A stretch of 64,000 nt of DNA from Thalassolituus sp. UBA1087 (lineage in GTDB: Bacteria; Pseudomonadota; Gammaproteobacteria; Pseudomonadales; Oceanobacteraceae), in NCBI GenBank assembly GCA_002314145.1, contig DCCG01000009.1:88631-152630 (forward strand). The letters run 5' to 3'. A model generated the notes under the pieces. The model was not told where the DNA came from, did not search any database, and saw only the letters and a list, made by a program, of their open reading frames with translations. This document shows positions 36,384-44,761 of this stretch, piece by piece. The first letter of the stretch is position 1. Each line of letters starts with the position of its first letter. The translations under genes were made by a program, and so were the position numbers.

Positions 36384-37403
36384 ATGACTATCCGTGTACT
36401 GGTTGTTGATGATTCAGGATTTTTTCGCCGGCGGGTCAGCGACATTATAAATGCCGACACCCGGATGGAAGTGGCGGGCGTTGCTTCAAACGGCGCGGAA
36501 GCGATTGAGCTGAATGAATCGCTCAAGCCTGATGTCATTACCATGGACTATGAAATGCCGGTCATGGATGGCATCACGGCGGTACGCAATATTATGCAGC
36601 GCCGTCCGGTTCCGGTATTGATGTTTTCCTCGCTGACGTTTGAAGGTGCACGGGTTACGCTCGATGCACTGGATGCCGGAGCACTGGATTTTCTGCCGAA
36701 AAACTTCGATCAGATTGCCAAAGACGCGGCACAGATTAAACGGGCACTGACCGACAAAATCGCCGCGGTTGCCAGAAATCAGCAAAAGCAGACGGTTACA
36801 CAAAAAAGTAAACCTGTGGTTAAAGGTCGCCTGAAAGGCACCGAGCTGGTGATGATAGGTACTTCTACCGGCGGACCGGCCGCGCTGCAGACACTGTTCA
36901 AAGGTATTCCCGGCTCCTTCCGGACCCCCATTATTATTGTCCAGCATATGCCAGGCTCTTTTACCAAAGCTTTTGCCGAACGATTAAATTCGCTCAGTCC
37001 GCTGGTTGTTAAAGAAGCCGCCGATGGTGATCATATTAAACCCGGGCATGTGTATGTGGCCCCGGGTGGTATGCAGCTGATGGTGGATAAACGCGGCGGC
37101 GGTACTATCCATATCCGCGAAAGCGATGAACGGGTGAATTACCGTCCCAGTGTGGATATTGCCTTTGCCTCTGCAGCCAAACACTATCCCGGAAAAACGC
37201 TGGGCATCGTGTTGACCGGGATGGGATCGGACGGGCGCGAAGGTGCCCGGTTATTGAAAGAAACGGGTGCCGGTATCTGGGCTCAGGATGAAGACAGTTG
37301 CGTTATTTTTGGCATGCCACTGGCCGTCATCAAAGATGGTATCAGCGACGAAGTTTTATCCCTGAAAGATGTCGCTCCCCGTCTTGTTGAAGAAGTGAAC
37401 TGA
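36384..37403 (+). CDS. cheB: CheB methylesterase/response regulator (motility cluster)
   Basis: 339 residues: receiver with Asp55 (MDYEMPVMDG), then esterase domain with GTSTGGPAAL (Ser), VQHMPGSF (His) and TGMGSDGREG (Asp). Starts 78 nt after cheA. It differs from the first cheB through the linker and the FSSLTFEGA receiver segment. Confidence 0.95.
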   Translation: MTIRVLVVDDSGFFRRRVSDIINADTRMEVAGVASNGAEAIELNESLKPDVITMDYEMPVMDGITAVRNIMQRRPVPVLMFSSLTFEGARVTLDALDAGALDFLPKNFDQIAKDAAQIKRALTDKIAAVARNQQKQTVTQKSKPVVKGRLKGTELVMIGTSTGGPAALQTLFKGIPGSFRTPIIIVQHMPGSFTKAFAERLNSLSPLVVKEAADGDHIKPGHVYVAPGGMQLMVDKRGGGTIHIRESDERVNYRPSVDIAFASAAKHYPGKTLGIVLTGMGSDGREGARLLKETGAGIWAQDEDSCVIFGMPLAVIKDGISDEVLSLKDVAPRLVEEVN

Positions 37404-37429
37404 CGCTTTTCTGTTCTTTTCCTGTCCTG

Positions 37430-37457
37430 ACAGCGGCATTTTATTGCCGCTGTTTTT
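37430..37457 (+). terminator. Strong intrinsic terminator after cheYZAB
   Basis: ACAGCGGCA (37430-37438) pairs perfectly with TGCCGCTGT (37445-37453), followed by T residues to 37457. It makes parC-parP-cheW a separate transcription unit. Confidence 0.93.
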
Positions 37458-37552
37458 CCTGTTTGCCGCTATCACCTGAATAATACACACCATTCTGTCC
37501 GGTTAAGGGCAGGTATTGGCGTTGTGGTTTGGCCAGGCTGTCTGGTCAAAGG

Positions 37553-37645
37553 TAAAGCTGTTTTAAACTAATCGGAAAAATGGACGATACACTCTAAAGG
37601 TCGGTCATTTTTTCTGACTGAATTCAAACCTGACACGAATTTTGC
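37553..37645 (+). promoter_or_regulatory. Candidate promoter elements upstream of parC
   Basis: The gap 37404-37703 holds no gene. Two weak candidates follow the terminator. TAAA (37553-37556), N15, TCGGAAAA (37572-37579) resembles a sigma-28 site. TGACACGAATTTTGC (37631-37645) resembles a sigma-54 site but has GA instead of GG at -24. Either would fit a flagellar regulon; neither is a consensus match. Confidence 0.3.
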
Positions 37646-37703
37646 GTATGGTTGGTTCAGTGCCGGTGAATTGGCTGTAATAAACATTATCAGGGTGGCA
37701 GAC

Positions 37704-38486
37704 GTGCGGATTTGGTCCATTGCAAATCAGAAAGGCGGTGTTGGAAAAACCACCAGTGTGGTGACACTGGGCGGCTTATTGGCGGCTCAGGGGAAACGTG
37801 TGCTGCTGGTTGACCTTGATCCTCATGGTTCGCTGACCAGCTATTTTAAGCAGGACCCGGACAGCCTTGAGCGCAGTCTCTATCATCTTTTTTTCGAACA
37901 GCGCTACAAAGACCGGGATTTTGTCCGTTCGGTGTTAAAGCCAACATCGCTGGATAACGTATCACTGCTGCCGGCAACGACATCACTGGCAACACTGGAA
38001 CGCCAGGTCAGTGGTCAGGATGGTATGGGCCTGGTGCTGGCCCGCTCGCTGGCAAAACTGTGGGATGAATATGATTACGCCCTGCTGGATACGCCACCCA
38101 TACTGGGCGTCTTGCTGGTTAATGCGCTGGCGGCCTGTCAGCAACTGGTCATTCCGACCCAGACGGAACACCTGGCGCTGAAAGGACTGGAGCGTATGGT
38201 CCATACGCTCAGAATGGTGATGCGCTCTCAGAATCGCCAGCTGCCTTATACCATTGTTCCCACTTTGTTTGACCGCCGTACAACGGCTTCCCTGACCACG
38301 CTGAAAGAAATGCGCCGGCAATACCCGGATTCCCTGTGGCAGGAAGCGATTCCGGTGGATACTCGCTTGCGGGATGCCAGCCACGAAGGCATTTTCCCCC
38401 ATCAGATGGATGACGATGGCCGCGGTGTCCGCGCCTACCGGCATCTGCTGACTTCGCTCGATGTACCGGAGCGTCAGCGTGCCTGA
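37704..38486 (+). CDS. parC: ParC, ParA-like ATPase positioning chemosensory arrays
   Basis: 260 residues beginning RIWSIANQKGGVGKTTS, with the ParA signature Lys10 and Walker Lys15, and LVDLDPHGSLTSYF and LLDTPPILG. The Trp4 and DPHG variants match the chromosomal ParA-type protein next to cheW in Pseudomonas and Vibrio ParC, not plasmid partition ATPases. GTG 37704 is chosen because AGGGTGG lies just upstream and matches the family start. ParC recruits ParP and arrays to the pole. Confidence 0.9.
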   Translation: MRIWSIANQKGGVGKTTSVVTLGGLLAAQGKRVLLVDLDPHGSLTSYFKQDPDSLERSLYHLFFEQRYKDRDFVRSVLKPTSLDNVSLLPATTSLATLERQVSGQDGMGLVLARSLAKLWDEYDYALLDTPPILGVLLVNALAACQQLVIPTQTEHLALKGLERMVHTLRMVMRSQNRQLPYTIVPTLFDRRTTASLTTLKEMRRQYPDSLWQEAIPVDTRLRDASHEGIFPHQMDDDGRGVRAYRHLLTSLDVPERQRA

Positions 38487-38826
38487 GCAGCGTAAAACGG
38501 AGCAGCAGGACGATCCGGTTACGGATTACCTCAGCCACCTGCTGTCCGCTCAGGGGGAAGTCGAAGGGCAATCGGTTAACTGGGATGATCTGCTCAGTGA
38601 TGCGGTGCGCCGTGGAAAGCTCGAAGATGCGATCAATGCATCCACATTGCGCCCTGGTTTTGCTCCGGTGAAACTGATGACATTAGGTGCCGGAAACCGT
38701 GCCGAACACCGTACTCAGCTGTTCCATATCCTTCATCATGCCGGAGCCCTGCCACAGAGCAGGTTACGTCGTCATATGCTGGCGTCTGCAATCCCTTTTA
38801 TCGGTGAGGCCATTCTTAATGAGTGA
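38479..38826 (+). CDS. Small protein between parC and parP, function unknown
   Basis: 115 residues from GTG 38479 (GGAG about 8 nt upstream). Overlaps the parC end by 8 nt and the parP start by 8 nt, so it is translated within the operon. The N-terminus is acidic/Gln-rich and carries DYLSHLLSAQ (about residues 17-26). The C-terminal half is basic and His-rich (HRTQLFHILHHAG) and ends in a short hydrophobic helix. No signal peptide or Cys. I do not recognise the family. The YLxxLL element resembles one at the ParP N-terminus (QDYLNDLLVAA), which hints at a shared binding partner. Confidence 0.75.
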   Translation: MPEQRKTEQQDDPVTDYLSHLLSAQGEVEGQSVNWDDLLSDAVRRGKLEDAINASTLRPGFAPVKLMTLGAGNRAEHRTQLFHILHHAGALPQSRLRRHMLASAIPFIGEAILNE

Positions 38827-39667
38827 ACGTAAGCCGGAAACAGGCGATGACAATCAGGTTGATGTTGTCCTGCAGGATTATCTTAACGATCTGCTGGTCG
38901 CGGCGACCGCGCAGCCTGCGTCTGCCGACAGCCCCCCGACAGTGACTGAACTGAAAACCCGCCCGGAAACGTCGCCGAAAGACGCACGTCCGGTGACTTA
39001 TGCCGAGGAACCACCACCTTTATCTACGCTGCCCCGGACACTGACCGTGCCGGATGTGGAAACGCCACAGGAAGACATTGCGACAGAGGTTAAAACCGAG
39101 ACCCCGGCCGAGACTGTTACCGCATTCCAGACGGAAACCGTGGTTGATGAGCCGGCGCTGACTGTCAAAGAACAGACAGAAACTGAAACGCCGCCATTGG
39201 CAGTGCAGCCAGCGCCATTAAACTGGCGCTCGGTACAGGGGATTGAGTGTCTGATCTTTAAAGTTGCCGGTCTTAAACTGGCCATTCCGCTGCCCTTGTT
39301 AGGGGGCGTACATAACGTTGCCGATAAAGTGACCCCCTTATTTGGCCAGGCCGCCTGGTCGCTGGGAGTATGGCAGGGGGAAGATGGCAAAATGACTATT
39401 ATTGACAGTGCCAAACTGATTATGCCGGAGCGCAATGTCAGTCTGGCTGACGACGGTTACAGCTTTTTTATTCAGCTCGACCGCTCCCCCTGGGCGCTGG
39501 CGTGCCAGGAAATCTGCGATACCGTGACACTGGTCTATGATTCCATTAAGTGGCGCGGAGAAACCAGTAAACGTCCCTGGCTGGCGGGAACGGTGATCTC
39601 AGAAATGTGCGCACTGGTGGATGTTAACGGGCTGATGACGCTGCTGGAGCAGAATGTTCGTCGCTGA
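38819..39667 (+). CDS. parP: ParP-like CheW-domain protein, array polar anchoring
   Basis: 282 residues: N-terminal DYLNDLLVAA motif, a long Pro/Thr/Glu linker (about 25-130), then a divergent CheW-like domain (about 140-280; LIFKVAGLKLAIPLPLLGGV, WSLGVWQGEDGKMTIIDSA). This is the architecture of ParP, which binds CheA and ParC and keeps arrays at the pole. ATG 38819 has GAGG upstream and overlaps the preceding gene; longer frames are rejected because they lie inside that gene. Confidence 0.87.
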   Translation: MSERKPETGDDNQVDVVLQDYLNDLLVAATAQPASADSPPTVTELKTRPETSPKDARPVTYAEEPPPLSTLPRTLTVPDVETPQEDIATEVKTETPAETVTAFQTETVVDEPALTVKEQTETETPPLAVQPAPLNWRSVQGIECLIFKVAGLKLAIPLPLLGGVHNVADKVTPLFGQAAWSLGVWQGEDGKMTIIDSAKLIMPERNVSLADDGYSFFIQLDRSPWALACQEICDTVTLVYDSIKWRGETSKRPWLAGTVISEMCALVDVNGLMTLLEQNVRR

Positions 39668-39706
39668 TCTCAGCAGATGGTATGAAAATTTAGCCAAAAT
39701 TTAACT

Positions 39707-39761
39707 GGTACACTTTGTGCTCTGATCTATATTAAAGAAAGGTTCGTCATGTTTTTTGACA
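39707..39761 (+). promoter_or_regulatory. Candidate promoter region of cheW
   Basis: In the 184-nt parP-cheW gap, TGGTACACTTTGTGC has GG at 39707-39708 and GC at 39719-39720 spaced 10 nt (weak sigma-54 match), and a perfect -35 hexamer TTGACA lies at 39756-39761 with only a poor -10 (TGTTAA) 18 nt later. Either could give cheW its own promoter. Confidence 0.3.
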
Positions 39762-39851
39762 CGTCGGCCTCTTTTTCGCTGTTAAGCCGGAAAGAGGTTG
39801 CGTTTAAGCACGACACGGTCAGGCTGCGGCCTTTCTTTGCGAGGATGTATT

Positions 39852-40334
39852 ATGTCAGCGATTGCCGGAAATAAAGCGGCGGAAGATCCGGTCCTTCAGT
39901 GGGTTACCTTCCGTCTTGAAAATGAGTCTTACGGAATCAACGTGATGCAGGTTCAGGAAGTCCTGCGTTACAGCGAAATTGCCCCGGTACCGGGTGCGCC
40001 ACCGTATGTACTCGGTATTATTAACCTGCGCGGCAACGTGGTAACGGTGATCGATACCCGTCTGCGTTTCGGGTTGCCAACCGCTGACACCACCGACCAG
40101 ACCCGTATCGTGATTATCGAAGCGGAAAATCAGGTCGTCGGGATCCTCGTGGATGCGGTGGCTGAAGTGGTTTATCTGCGGCAGTCGGAAATTGAAACCA
40201 CTCCCAACGTCGGTAACGAAGAAAGCGCCAAATTTATTCAGGGTGTTTGTCACAAAAATGATGAGCTTCTGATTCTGGTGGATCTGGAAAAACTGATGAC
40301 GGATGAGGAGTGGACAGAAATTCAGGGTCTCTGA
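39852..40334 (+). CDS. cheW: CheW coupling protein (motility cluster)
   Basis: 160 residues, single CheW domain with VLQWVTFRLENESYGI, VPGAPPYVLGIINLRGNVV and LVDAVAEVV. This is the canonical swimming CheW. ATG 39852 has GAGGATG at 39841; an upstream extension to 39798 lacks support. Followed 2 nt later by the DUF2802 gene, as in Pseudomonas. Confidence 0.95.
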   Translation: MSAIAGNKAAEDPVLQWVTFRLENESYGINVMQVQEVLRYSEIAPVPGAPPYVLGIINLRGNVVTVIDTRLRFGLPTADTTDQTRIVIIEAENQVVGILVDAVAEVVYLRQSEIETTPNVGNEESAKFIQGVCHKNDELLILVDLEKLMTDEEWTEIQGL

Positions 40335-40336
40335 TT

Positions 40337-40720
40337 ATGATCTCTCTGTCTCTAATGCACTGGTTGTTGATTGGTAATATGGCGTTGATGTTTGTGGTTG
40401 GTCTGATGATGTTCGGCCTCAGACGTCAGCAGAACCGGGAATCCAGACGTCTTGACGGGGCAGTGAATCATCTGCAGAAGTCGTATCAGGCGATGAGTAA
40501 AAGTACGATTGGCATGGGCCGTAAGATTCGCCAGCTGGATGGCCGTATACAGAGTGCCGAACGCAAAGTGGTGTTACCGACCACAGACGAAGCTACCTAC
40601 CAACAGGCGTCCCGCCTGGTCGGACTCGGCGCCAGTGCCAGTGATCTGGTGGACAACTGCGGTATGGCCCGTGGTGAAGCTGAATTACTGGTCTCTCTGA
40701 AACGTCAGCCCGCACACTGA
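40337..40720 (+). CDS. DUF2802 membrane-anchored protein downstream of cheW
   Basis: 127 residues: one N-terminal membrane helix (about 8-27, LLIGNMALMFVVGLMMFGL), a coiled coil (about 30-70), then a small helical region ending in a HTH-like segment (ASRLVGLGASASDLVDNCG, RGEAELL). DUF2802 proteins follow cheW in many pseudomonads and relatives; role not established, but conserved linkage suggests motility. Confidence 0.85.
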   Translation: MISLSLMHWLLIGNMALMFVVGLMMFGLRRQQNRESRRLDGAVNHLQKSYQAMSKSTIGMGRKIRQLDGRIQSAERKVVLPTTDEATYQQASRLVGLGASASDLVDNCGMARGEAELLVSLKRQPAH

Positions 40721-40751
40721 AACTGCTTCGGGCTGATTGAGTACCCGCCTG

Positions 40752-40788
40752 ATAAGACATAAGCATGCATCAGTGGCTTATGTCTTAT
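40752..40788. terminator. Long hairpin ending the cheW transcript (candidate)
   Basis: ATAAGACATAAGC (40752-40764) pairs perfectly with GCTTATGTCTTAT (40776-40788) over an 11-nt loop. Only TTC follows, so it lacks a T run. Position 32 nt after the DUF2802 stop suggests transcript end protection or termination. Confidence 0.5.
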
Positions 40789-40893
40789 TCACAGGGTAAC
40801 GCTGTTTTCGCTATACCTTTTATAACAAAACAATCCTCCCTCCAACACAGACCACTCCTATACTCAGATTAAGACTCTTGTCGGGAGAAATGT

Positions 40894-41154
40894 ATGTCAC
40901 AGTTAATAAAAGGCCTGGCCGCTATGCTGATGGCTGTGGTGTGTTCGGTGCCCGCTCATGCCGGTGATGGCGGAACGGTCAGCGCACACGAGCGTCTGGC
41001 AACCAATCTGATACGTAACGCGACCTTTATGGAAGTCACGCCGGAGTTTACCGACCTCTACATCATTGAGACTCAGGACAAAGGGCGTGAAATCGTGATT
41101 TATTGCAACTCAGCCTACTGCTATAAACACCGCGGGCAAGCTGTGGTGGTGTGA
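40894..41154 (+). CDS. Small secreted protein with a CNSAYC motif, unknown function
   Basis: 86 residues. Signal peptide with likely cleavage after AHA (residue 23), leaving about 63 mature residues, mostly beta/helix-forming and soluble. The only two mature cysteines are in YCNSAYCYK (71 and 76), suggesting a disulfide or metal site. GGAG lies upstream of the start. Single-gene unit flanked by hairpins at 40752 and 41157. I do not recognise a family. Confidence 0.75.
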   Translation: MSQLIKGLAAMLMAVVCSVPAHAGDGGTVSAHERLATNLIRNATFMEVTPEFTDLYIIETQDKGREIVIYCNSAYCYKHRGQAVVV

Positions 41155-41156
41155 GT

Positions 41157-41187
41157 GCTGTGAACCGGAGTCACTCCGGTTCACAGC
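41157..41187. terminator. Bidirectional hairpin between convergent genes
   Basis: GCTGTGAACCGGA (41157-41169) pairs perfectly with TCCGGTTCACAGC (41175-41187) over 5 nt. It begins 2 nt after one stop codon and ends 5 nt before the other gene's stop. No T run on either side, but placement argues for a shared transcript end. Confidence 0.6.
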
Positions 41188-41192
41188 GCCGG

Positions 41193-41564
41193 TTATGCCC
41201 CGGCAACAAATAAAGCAATCACGGTCACCATGCCTGCCATCCATACCACAGAGCGCAGGGTTGCCATATTGGCCAGATACGTTATGCCATAGATCACCCG
41301 GATAACGATAAATGCCATGGCCAGCATATCAATTCTGCTCTGATCCCCACCGCTCAGATGAGCAATAATCACAGCCGCAGCAAACGCCGGAAACGCTTCA
41401 AAGCTGTTCAGTTGTACCCAGTGAGCACGTTTCTGCAAACCCTGCTGTTTTTCCAGGTATTCCCGCGGCGAGTAATTGTTGTAGCGACCGCCGGACTTTG
41501 CCAGCAGAGTGAAAACATAAGGCAGCACAGCAGCAGCCAACACGCACCAGTAGCCAATGGTCAT
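41193..41564 (-). CDS. MAPEG-family membrane protein
   Basis: 123 residues with four hydrophobic helices. The QLNSFEAFPAFAAAVIIAHL segment and RVIYGITYLANMATLRSVVW are typical of bacterial MAPEG proteins (membrane-associated eicosanoid/glutathione-metabolism fold). The substrate is unknown in bacteria. AAGGAAT upstream of the start on this strand. A 232-nt gap to the next gene holds no other feature that I can support. Confidence 0.85.
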   Translation of the reverse strand: MTIGYWCVLAAAVLPYVFTLLAKSGGRYNNYSPREYLEKQQGLQKRAHWVQLNSFEAFPAFAAAVIIAHLSGGDQSRIDMLAMAFIVIRVIYGITYLANMATLRSVVWMAGMVTVIALFVAGA

Positions 41565-41796
41565 AGTTTTATTCCTTAATTTTTATTTGAGAAGAGTTTT
41601 TACACCCTACAGGAATTTAGCAAAAGGTGCAGGCACGCCGTCAAGCGCCTTTCGCCGGATGCCATTGGCTCTGCCGGCATGCGGGTATATTTTATGCGGT
41701 CCGCTATCGCTGACGCTGTGGCAGGGCGGCACATAGGGTACACTCGGTGTCTCTGTTGATAATAAGAAAACCCGCCGGCGTGCGGAACTGCCCGTT

Positions 41797-42798
41797 ATGA
41801 ATGAAAAAACCGTATCTGTTTTATGGATTAAAGCTCTGCTGCAGGCCGCTGAGCAGCAGGGCGCTGATCATGGTGAATTACTGAGTGCTGCCGGCCTGAC
41901 GGACGATATTCTGGGCACGCCGTACGCCCGGGTCAGCCTGGATGCGACGCTGAAGATCTGGCGGGTCGCGGAAAGAGAATGCGCAGGGCGTGATTTTGGT
42001 CTGTTAATGGGAGAACAGGTCAAGCCAACCCATTTTCAGTTATTTGCATTGATTCTGATGCACTCCACGTCGCTGGCGGCAGCGTTTGAGAAATCCATCC
42101 GCTATACCCGGGTCCTCAGTGACGGTGGCCGCTACTTTCTGCAGCAGGAAGAACGGGAAGTCTGTATCTGTTATGAACCTCAGCAGGCGGATTTCAGCCG
42201 TCATCAGGTGGATGCCGTTCTGGTGCTACTGCGTAATTTCGCCAGCTGGCTGGCATGCAAGCCAGTCCCTCTGGAGCGGGTTGAATTCTGCCATGCAGCA
42301 CCGGCTGATATCTCAGACTATAAACGCATTTTTGATGCCCCACTGGTGTTTTCCGCATCGCGCAATGCGCTGGTGTTCGCCCCTGAGGTTCTGCAGGAGC
42401 CCCTGGCGCTGGGGGATGAAAAACTGGCGGCCATGCATGAAGAGATGCTGGAACGCCAGCTGGCCGCGTTACAGCAGCCTGATACGGCTGGTCTGGTACG
42501 TCACTTTCTGGTCAACAGCGATGACCTGAACGTTGACCGGGACACGGCAGCACAGCGCTTACATATGAGCAGTCGTACGCTGCAGCGGAAGTTGCAGGAG
42601 TCAGCAACCAGTTTTCAGCAATTACTGGATGAAGAGCGTCAGCGCCGCGCCCGCTCTCTGCTGGCGACAACCGAGCTGACCATCACCCGCATCAGCGAAG
42701 AGCTGGGCTTTTCAGAGAGCAGTGCGTTTACCCGCGCATTCCGGCGCTGGGAAGGCGTGACGCCGCTGGAATACCGGCAGGATGCGACATCCGGGTAA
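41797..42798 (+). CDS. AraC-family transcriptional regulator
   Basis: 333 residues: N-terminal Arabinose_bd-type domain (about 15-205, FGLLMGEQVKPTHFQLFALILMH-like) and a C-terminal double HTH (about 235-325, AAQRLHMSSRTLQRKL and ISEELGFSESSAFTRAFRRWEG). This is the OruR/FadW-like group, whose members often control catabolic or lipid genes. No adjacent target is obvious; its convergent neighbour is an outer-membrane-like protein. Confidence 0.88.
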   Translation: MNEKTVSVLWIKALLQAAEQQGADHGELLSAAGLTDDILGTPYARVSLDATLKIWRVAERECAGRDFGLLMGEQVKPTHFQLFALILMHSTSLAAAFEKSIRYTRVLSDGGRYFLQQEEREVCICYEPQQADFSRHQVDAVLVLLRNFASWLACKPVPLERVEFCHAAPADISDYKRIFDAPLVFSASRNALVFAPEVLQEPLALGDEKLAAMHEEMLERQLAALQQPDTAGLVRHFLVNSDDLNVDRDTAAQRLHMSSRTLQRKLQESATSFQQLLDEERQRRARSLLATTELTITRISEELGFSESSAFTRAFRRWEGVTPLEYRQDATSG

Positions 42799-42816
42799 AG
42801 GCACAGCGCCGGGTAT

Positions 42817-43716
42817 TCAGAAACGCCAGCTGAGGCCAGCGCTGATACCATAATCCACGCTGGTAAAGGCGTCTTTTTTAATGGCGTCAGTGTCGTCGCC
42901 GTCCGGCAACATAAAGTAGCGCCATTTCATGCCGGCCAGTGCCTGCAGTAGCAGATGTTGCCCGGCACGGTAGCGTCCCTGAATTCCGAGATAACCTTCC
43001 AGCAGCAGATAATCCAGCTGCTCACCGGCATCGTCGAGTTGCGCAGTATTGCCGTCATTGCCGATATCGCCCTGACCAATCGCCAGACTCAGACGGGGAT
43101 GAATACCATAAGCGGAAGGGTAGTGACCAATCCCCAGCGTGCGGCTTGTGAGCAGGGCATTGGCGAGCACTTCCTGTTGATTGATGGTGACGTTAACCGG
43201 TTGGTACTGGCGGCGGTAATTCAGCCATACAGCGGACACCGGAGTCTCCAGCGCCTGCAGATCAAATGTCAGCCGGTAATTATGTTCATGGCTGTCGAGT
43301 AACAGGCTGGTGCCCGTATTTAAGACAGCGCCCTGCCAGCGCAGCAGATCATTCAGCTGATGGCGTTGCTGGCGATAGTCTGAGGTGATATCCAGCAGCA
43401 TATAAACCTTGCTGAGACGCAGCAGGGGAACCGACACCTGCCAGGCTTCATAACGGATGTAACCTTCACTGCGGGAGTATTCGGTGGGCAGAGCGCGTTC
43501 ATACGCAAGCGACGGATAAGCCGGCAGCAACCAGCGGCGCTGAGGTGTCAGGCGGCTGTTCCAGCGACAGCCGGCAGTGGGGGTCTGATCACCGTTATCC
43601 TGTAAAGAATCAATGCCGGCCATGGCCAGCCAGCGCCAGCCGCCCTGACAACTCAGGGTGCCGGCGTGGCTCAGCAGGGGAATAAGACAGAGACATAAAC
43701 AACAGACAATTTTCAT
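42817..43716 (-). CDS. Putative outer-membrane beta-barrel protein
   Basis: 299 residues with a signal peptide (LCLCLIPLLSHA, cleavage near 18) and many alternating hydrophobic strands with Tyr/Trp/Arg edges. The C-terminus YGISAGLSWRF ends in Phe, the usual barrel insertion signal. Features an internal ERALPTEYSRSEGYIRYEAW segment. I do not recognise a specific family. Its stop lies 18 nt from the convergent AraC gene's stop. Confidence 0.7.
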   Translation of the reverse strand: MKIVCCLCLCLIPLLSHAGTLSCQGGWRWLAMAGIDSLQDNGDQTPTAGCRWNSRLTPQRRWLLPAYPSLAYERALPTEYSRSEGYIRYEAWQVSVPLLRLSKVYMLLDITSDYRQQRHQLNDLLRWQGAVLNTGTSLLLDSHEHNYRLTFDLQALETPVSAVWLNYRRQYQPVNVTINQQEVLANALLTSRTLGIGHYPSAYGIHPRLSLAIGQGDIGNDGNTAQLDDAGEQLDYLLLEGYLGIQGRYRAGQHLLLQALAGMKWRYFMLPDGDDTDAIKKDAFTSVDYGISAGLSWRF

Positions 43717-43796
43717 GCGGACTGTATCGGCTGTCCGCGGCAGAAGTTTAAGATTCTCTGTTTATAAACACCGGCTGGCCGGGTAACAGGCAGGGC

Positions 43797-44270
43797 TTAC
43801 ATTGACTGCAGAATGGCCAGTGCATCGTCATGGTGAGATTTGGTTTTCACCTTTTCCATGATATGACGCAGCACGCCGTCTTCATCAATGATAAAGGTCA
43901 CACGGTGAATACCGACGTATTCCTTACCCATAAACTTCTTCAGCGCCCAGACACCGTAAGCTTCGGCGATACTGTGATCTTCGTCGGACAGAAGGTCGAA
44001 GTTGAGTTCCTGTTTGTCGATAAATTTCTGCAGGCGGGCCGGGGCATCAGGGCTGATGCCCAGCACGACGGCATTGAGTTTATCGAATTCTTTACGGGTA
44101 TCCCGGATGCCGCAGGCCTGCGTGGTGCAGCCCGGGGTCATGGCTTTGGGGTAAAAATACAGGACGACTTTTTTACCTTTCAGGCTGTCCAGGGTCACGG
44201 TTTCAGAATTCTGGTTCAGTGCACTGAAGGCTGGTGCCGGTTTATCGATGGCGGGAAAATTCAGACTCAT
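43797..44270 (-). CDS. bcp: Bcp thiol peroxidase (peroxiredoxin Q)
   Basis: 157 residues with the PxxxTPGCTTQACG motif: peroxidatic Cys48 and resolving Cys53, five residues apart as in E. coli Bcp. Reduces hydroperoxides using thioredoxin. FYPKAMTPG and ISPDA motifs also fit the subfamily. Confidence 0.95.
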   Translation of the reverse strand: MSLNFPAIDKPAPAFSALNQNSETVTLDSLKGKKVVLYFYPKAMTPGCTTQACGIRDTRKEFDKLNAVVLGISPDAPARLQKFIDKQELNFDLLSDEDHSIAEAYGVWALKKFMGKEYVGIHRVTFIIDEDGVLRHIMEKVKTKSHHDDALAILQSM

Positions 44271-44367
44271 GGTGTTGCCTCTCCGTATCGGGCCGGGCCC
44301 GGATGAACAAAGAGGATAAAGGTACCGGACCAGCCTGATAAATCAAGCCGGCCGGGTGCCACTGTGC

Positions 44368-44646
44368 TCAGCAGTTGATGCTGCGCTCAGTCAGGTATTT
44401 GCTCAGGGTTTCTTTCGCTTTATTGCCCGCAGGACTGTTACGGAAGACGAATTCGTGGGTTTTGTTCTCCAGTACCAGCAGTACGTCGGCGCAGAAGTCA
44501 CCCTCATGCTCTTCGCGTACCTCTTTCATGCGCGCTTCAACCAGTGATTCCAGGTTGATGTAAAAGTTACCGGGAATCTCTTCCAGGTGTTCACGTGCGT
44601 TCATTCGTACCATGGCTACATTGGGTGTGATGCAGATAAAGGCCAT
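44368..44646 (-). CDS. Small conserved-looking protein, function unknown
   Basis: 92 residues, soluble, with no signal peptide, mixed alpha/beta. Begins AFICITPNVAMVRMNAREHLEEI and contains NFYINLESLVEARMKEVREE and a Cys-Ala-Asp-Val-Leu strand. GGGAGA lies upstream of ATG on this strand. It lies between bcp and the nrdAB-yfaE operon on the same strand, but 115 nt from yfaE. I do not recognise the family. Confidence 0.6.
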   Translation of the reverse strand: MAFICITPNVAMVRMNAREHLEEIPGNFYINLESLVEARMKEVREEHEGDFCADVLLVLENKTHEFVFRNSPAGNKAKETLSKYLTERSINC

Positions 44647-44761
44647 CTTTCAGGTCTCCCTTTCTCAGTTATTGTCTTTTATGGAAACAATCTTAGGTTA
44701 CCTGTGAGATTTTGAAATTGATATATGGCAGTAATAAGACGGGCAGGAAAATTGGCCGGGT

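Noticed and set aside
37704..38486. Plasmid-type ParA and hence an integrated plasmid
   Set aside because: No ParB or parS lies nearby, and the neighbours are chemotaxis genes, which fits ParC.
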